A program made the translations under genes and the position numbers. 15,079 nucleotides of DNA from an uncultured Erysipelotrichaceae bacterium (lineage in GTDB: Bacteria; Bacillota_I; Bacilli_A; Erysipelotrichales; Erysipelotrichaceae), in NCBI GenBank assembly GCA_902796525.1, contig CADBPB010000064.1, positions 1 to 15,079 on the forward strand, given 5' to 3'. Below, piece by piece: positions 14,417-15,079 of this stretch. Within the stretch, counting starts at the first letter, position 1, and each line of letters starts with the position of its first letter. A model generated the notes under the pieces. It saw nothing but the letters and a program-made list of their open reading frames with translations, was not told the origin of the DNA and did no database searches.

Positions 14417-14445
14417 AGCTGTTTCTGAAGAAACGGCTTTTCTTT
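14417..14445 (+). terminator. Rho-independent terminator after the YjbQ-family gene
   Basis: AGCTGTTTC (14417-14425) pairs with GAAACGGCT (14430-14438) with one G-U pair around TGAA, followed by TTTCTTTA. It isolates pyrH from the inserted genes. Confidence 0.85.
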
Positions 14446-14460
14446 ATGTTAACTAAAAGA

Positions 14461-14538
14461 TTATGTGAAAATATGATTTATGTGAAATTGTCAAGATAAT
14501 AGTAAAATGTTTTAACAGTAAATAAATTTTGTTAAAAT
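14461..14538 (+). promoter_or_regulatory. pyrH promoter region with direct and inverted repeats
   Basis: TTATGTGAAA is repeated at 14461-14470 and 14478-14487 (17-bp period). A perfect inverted repeat, TTTTAACA (14510-14517) and TGTTAAAA (14530-14537), overlaps the best promoter reading: TTTAAC (14511-14516), 16 bp, TAAAAT (14533-14538). The -10 box ends 21 nt before the ATG. Repressor binding over this promoter is inference. Confidence 0.45.
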
Positions 14539-14559
14539 ATTAAACAGAGGTGTTTATCA

Positions 14560-15079
14560 ATGTACAGAAGAGTATTATTGAAATTGTCGGGAGAGGCATT
14601 GGCTGCGCCTGACTTTCCGTTCTCCACGGAGACATTAGAAAAAATAGCTTTACAAGTCAAAGAAATCAGGGAGATGGGAATCGATATCGGAATCGTCATT
14701 GGTGGCGGCAATATCTGCCGTGGCAAGATCTTTGAGAAACTTGGTTTTGATCGTGTGAATGCAGATTATGCAGGAATGCTTGCGACAGTCATCAATGCCG
14801 TTATGTTTTCAGCAGAATTGAATCGTGTAGGAGTTCCATCGGTAGCTATGTCTGCCATTAAAGCACAGAATGTCATTGATTTTGATAAAGAGGAAGCGAA
14901 CCGCCTGATCGATGAAGGAAATGTCATCGTCTTTGGTGGAGGATATGGTCTTCCATATTATTCGACCGATACAGGTAGCGCACAAAGGGCTGCCGATATC
15001 GGTGCAGATGTCATTCTGATGGCAAAATCAGGAGTTGATGGCGTCTATGATTCTGATCCTGATGAAAACCCGGATGCCA
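14560..15079 (+). CDS. pyrH: UMP kinase (uridylate kinase), 5' part cut by window end
   Basis: UMP kinase makes UDP from UMP with ATP and is the hexameric bacterial amino-acid-kinase-fold type. The 173 visible residues cover most of the roughly 240-residue enzyme: the start MYRRVLLKLSGEAL, VIGGGNICRG for phosphate binding, ADYAGMLATVINA for UMP contact, VFGGGYGLPYYSTDTGSAQRAADIGADVILMAKSGVDGVYDSDP for the ATP and nucleotide site. The usual Trp of GGGNIWRG is Cys. The start ATG has AGAGGTG (14546-14552) 7 nt upstream. In most Firmicutes pyrH follows tsf directly and frr follows pyrH; here it has its own promoter region and lies after the inserted genes. The frr gene is beyond the window. Confidence 0.96.
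   Translation, partial: MYRRVLLKLSGEALAAPDFPFSTETLEKIALQVKEIREMGIDIGIVIGGGNICRGKIFEKLGFDRVNADYAGMLATVINAVMFSAELNRVGVPSVAMSAIKAQNVIDFDKEEANRLIDEGNVIVFGGGYGLPYYSTDTGSAQRAADIGADVILMAKSGVDGVYDSDPDENPDA

Noticed and set aside
1..15079. tRNA or rRNA genes, CRISPR arrays, insertion sequences or toxin-antitoxin pairs.
   Set aside because: No cloverleaf, regularly spaced repeats, transposase motifs or paired small genes were found by eye on either strand.

Overview
The window looks like a core chromosomal segment of a low-to-moderate GC Gram-positive bacterium (Bacillota). The order topA-trmFO-xerC ... rpsB-tsf ... pyrH is the classic Firmicutes backbone. The EF-Ts, S2 and UMP kinase sequences, the MurE without a DNPR motif and the absence of hslVU/codY after xerC are compatible with an Erysipelotrichia-like lineage, but that placement is inference and no 16S gene is present.

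Left block (1-5768, all +): the 3' end of topA, trmFO, xerC/codV, an LtaS-like lipoteichoic-acid/phosphoglycerol transferase, and a MurE-type ligase. These genes overlap or abut (ATGA overlap, 20-nt overlap, 17-nt overlap, 1-nt gap), so they probably form one operon that joins DNA topology and segregation, tRNA modification and envelope synthesis. A small hairpin terminator closes it. Middle core block (5808-7890): an extended -10 promoter, a structured leader, rpsB with an unusually long charged repeat tail, and tsf starting inside the rpsB stop codon (TAATG). A bidirectional terminator follows.

Insert (7898-14445), lying where many Firmicutes go straight from tsf to pyrH. On the minus strand are a DeoR-family regulator and a four-helix membrane protein of unknown function. 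Divergent from these is a sugar operon: PTS IIA, a class II ketose-bisphosphate-type aldolase, an archaeal-type triosephosphate isomerase homologue, then PTS IIB and a galactitol-family IIC behind their own promoter. The logical flow is uptake and phosphorylation of a ketose or polyol, aldol cleavage to DHAP plus an aldehyde, and DHAP isomerisation into glycolysis, with DeoR sensing a sugar phosphate. No dehydrogenase or sugar-phosphate kinase is present, so a ketose-1-phosphate route is the simplest reading; the substrate cannot be named from sequence. A strong terminator ends the operon. A small two-helix membrane protein and a lengthened YjbQ-family protein follow, with another terminator.

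Right end (14446-15079): a separate promoter region containing an inverted repeat and a direct repeat, then the 5' part of pyrH (UMP kinase), cut by the window edge.

Most worth a second look: the PTS/aldolase/archaeal-type TIM operon with its paired intercistronic hairpins, the 11-residue-repeat tail of S2, the rpsB leader, and the altered motif in MurE.
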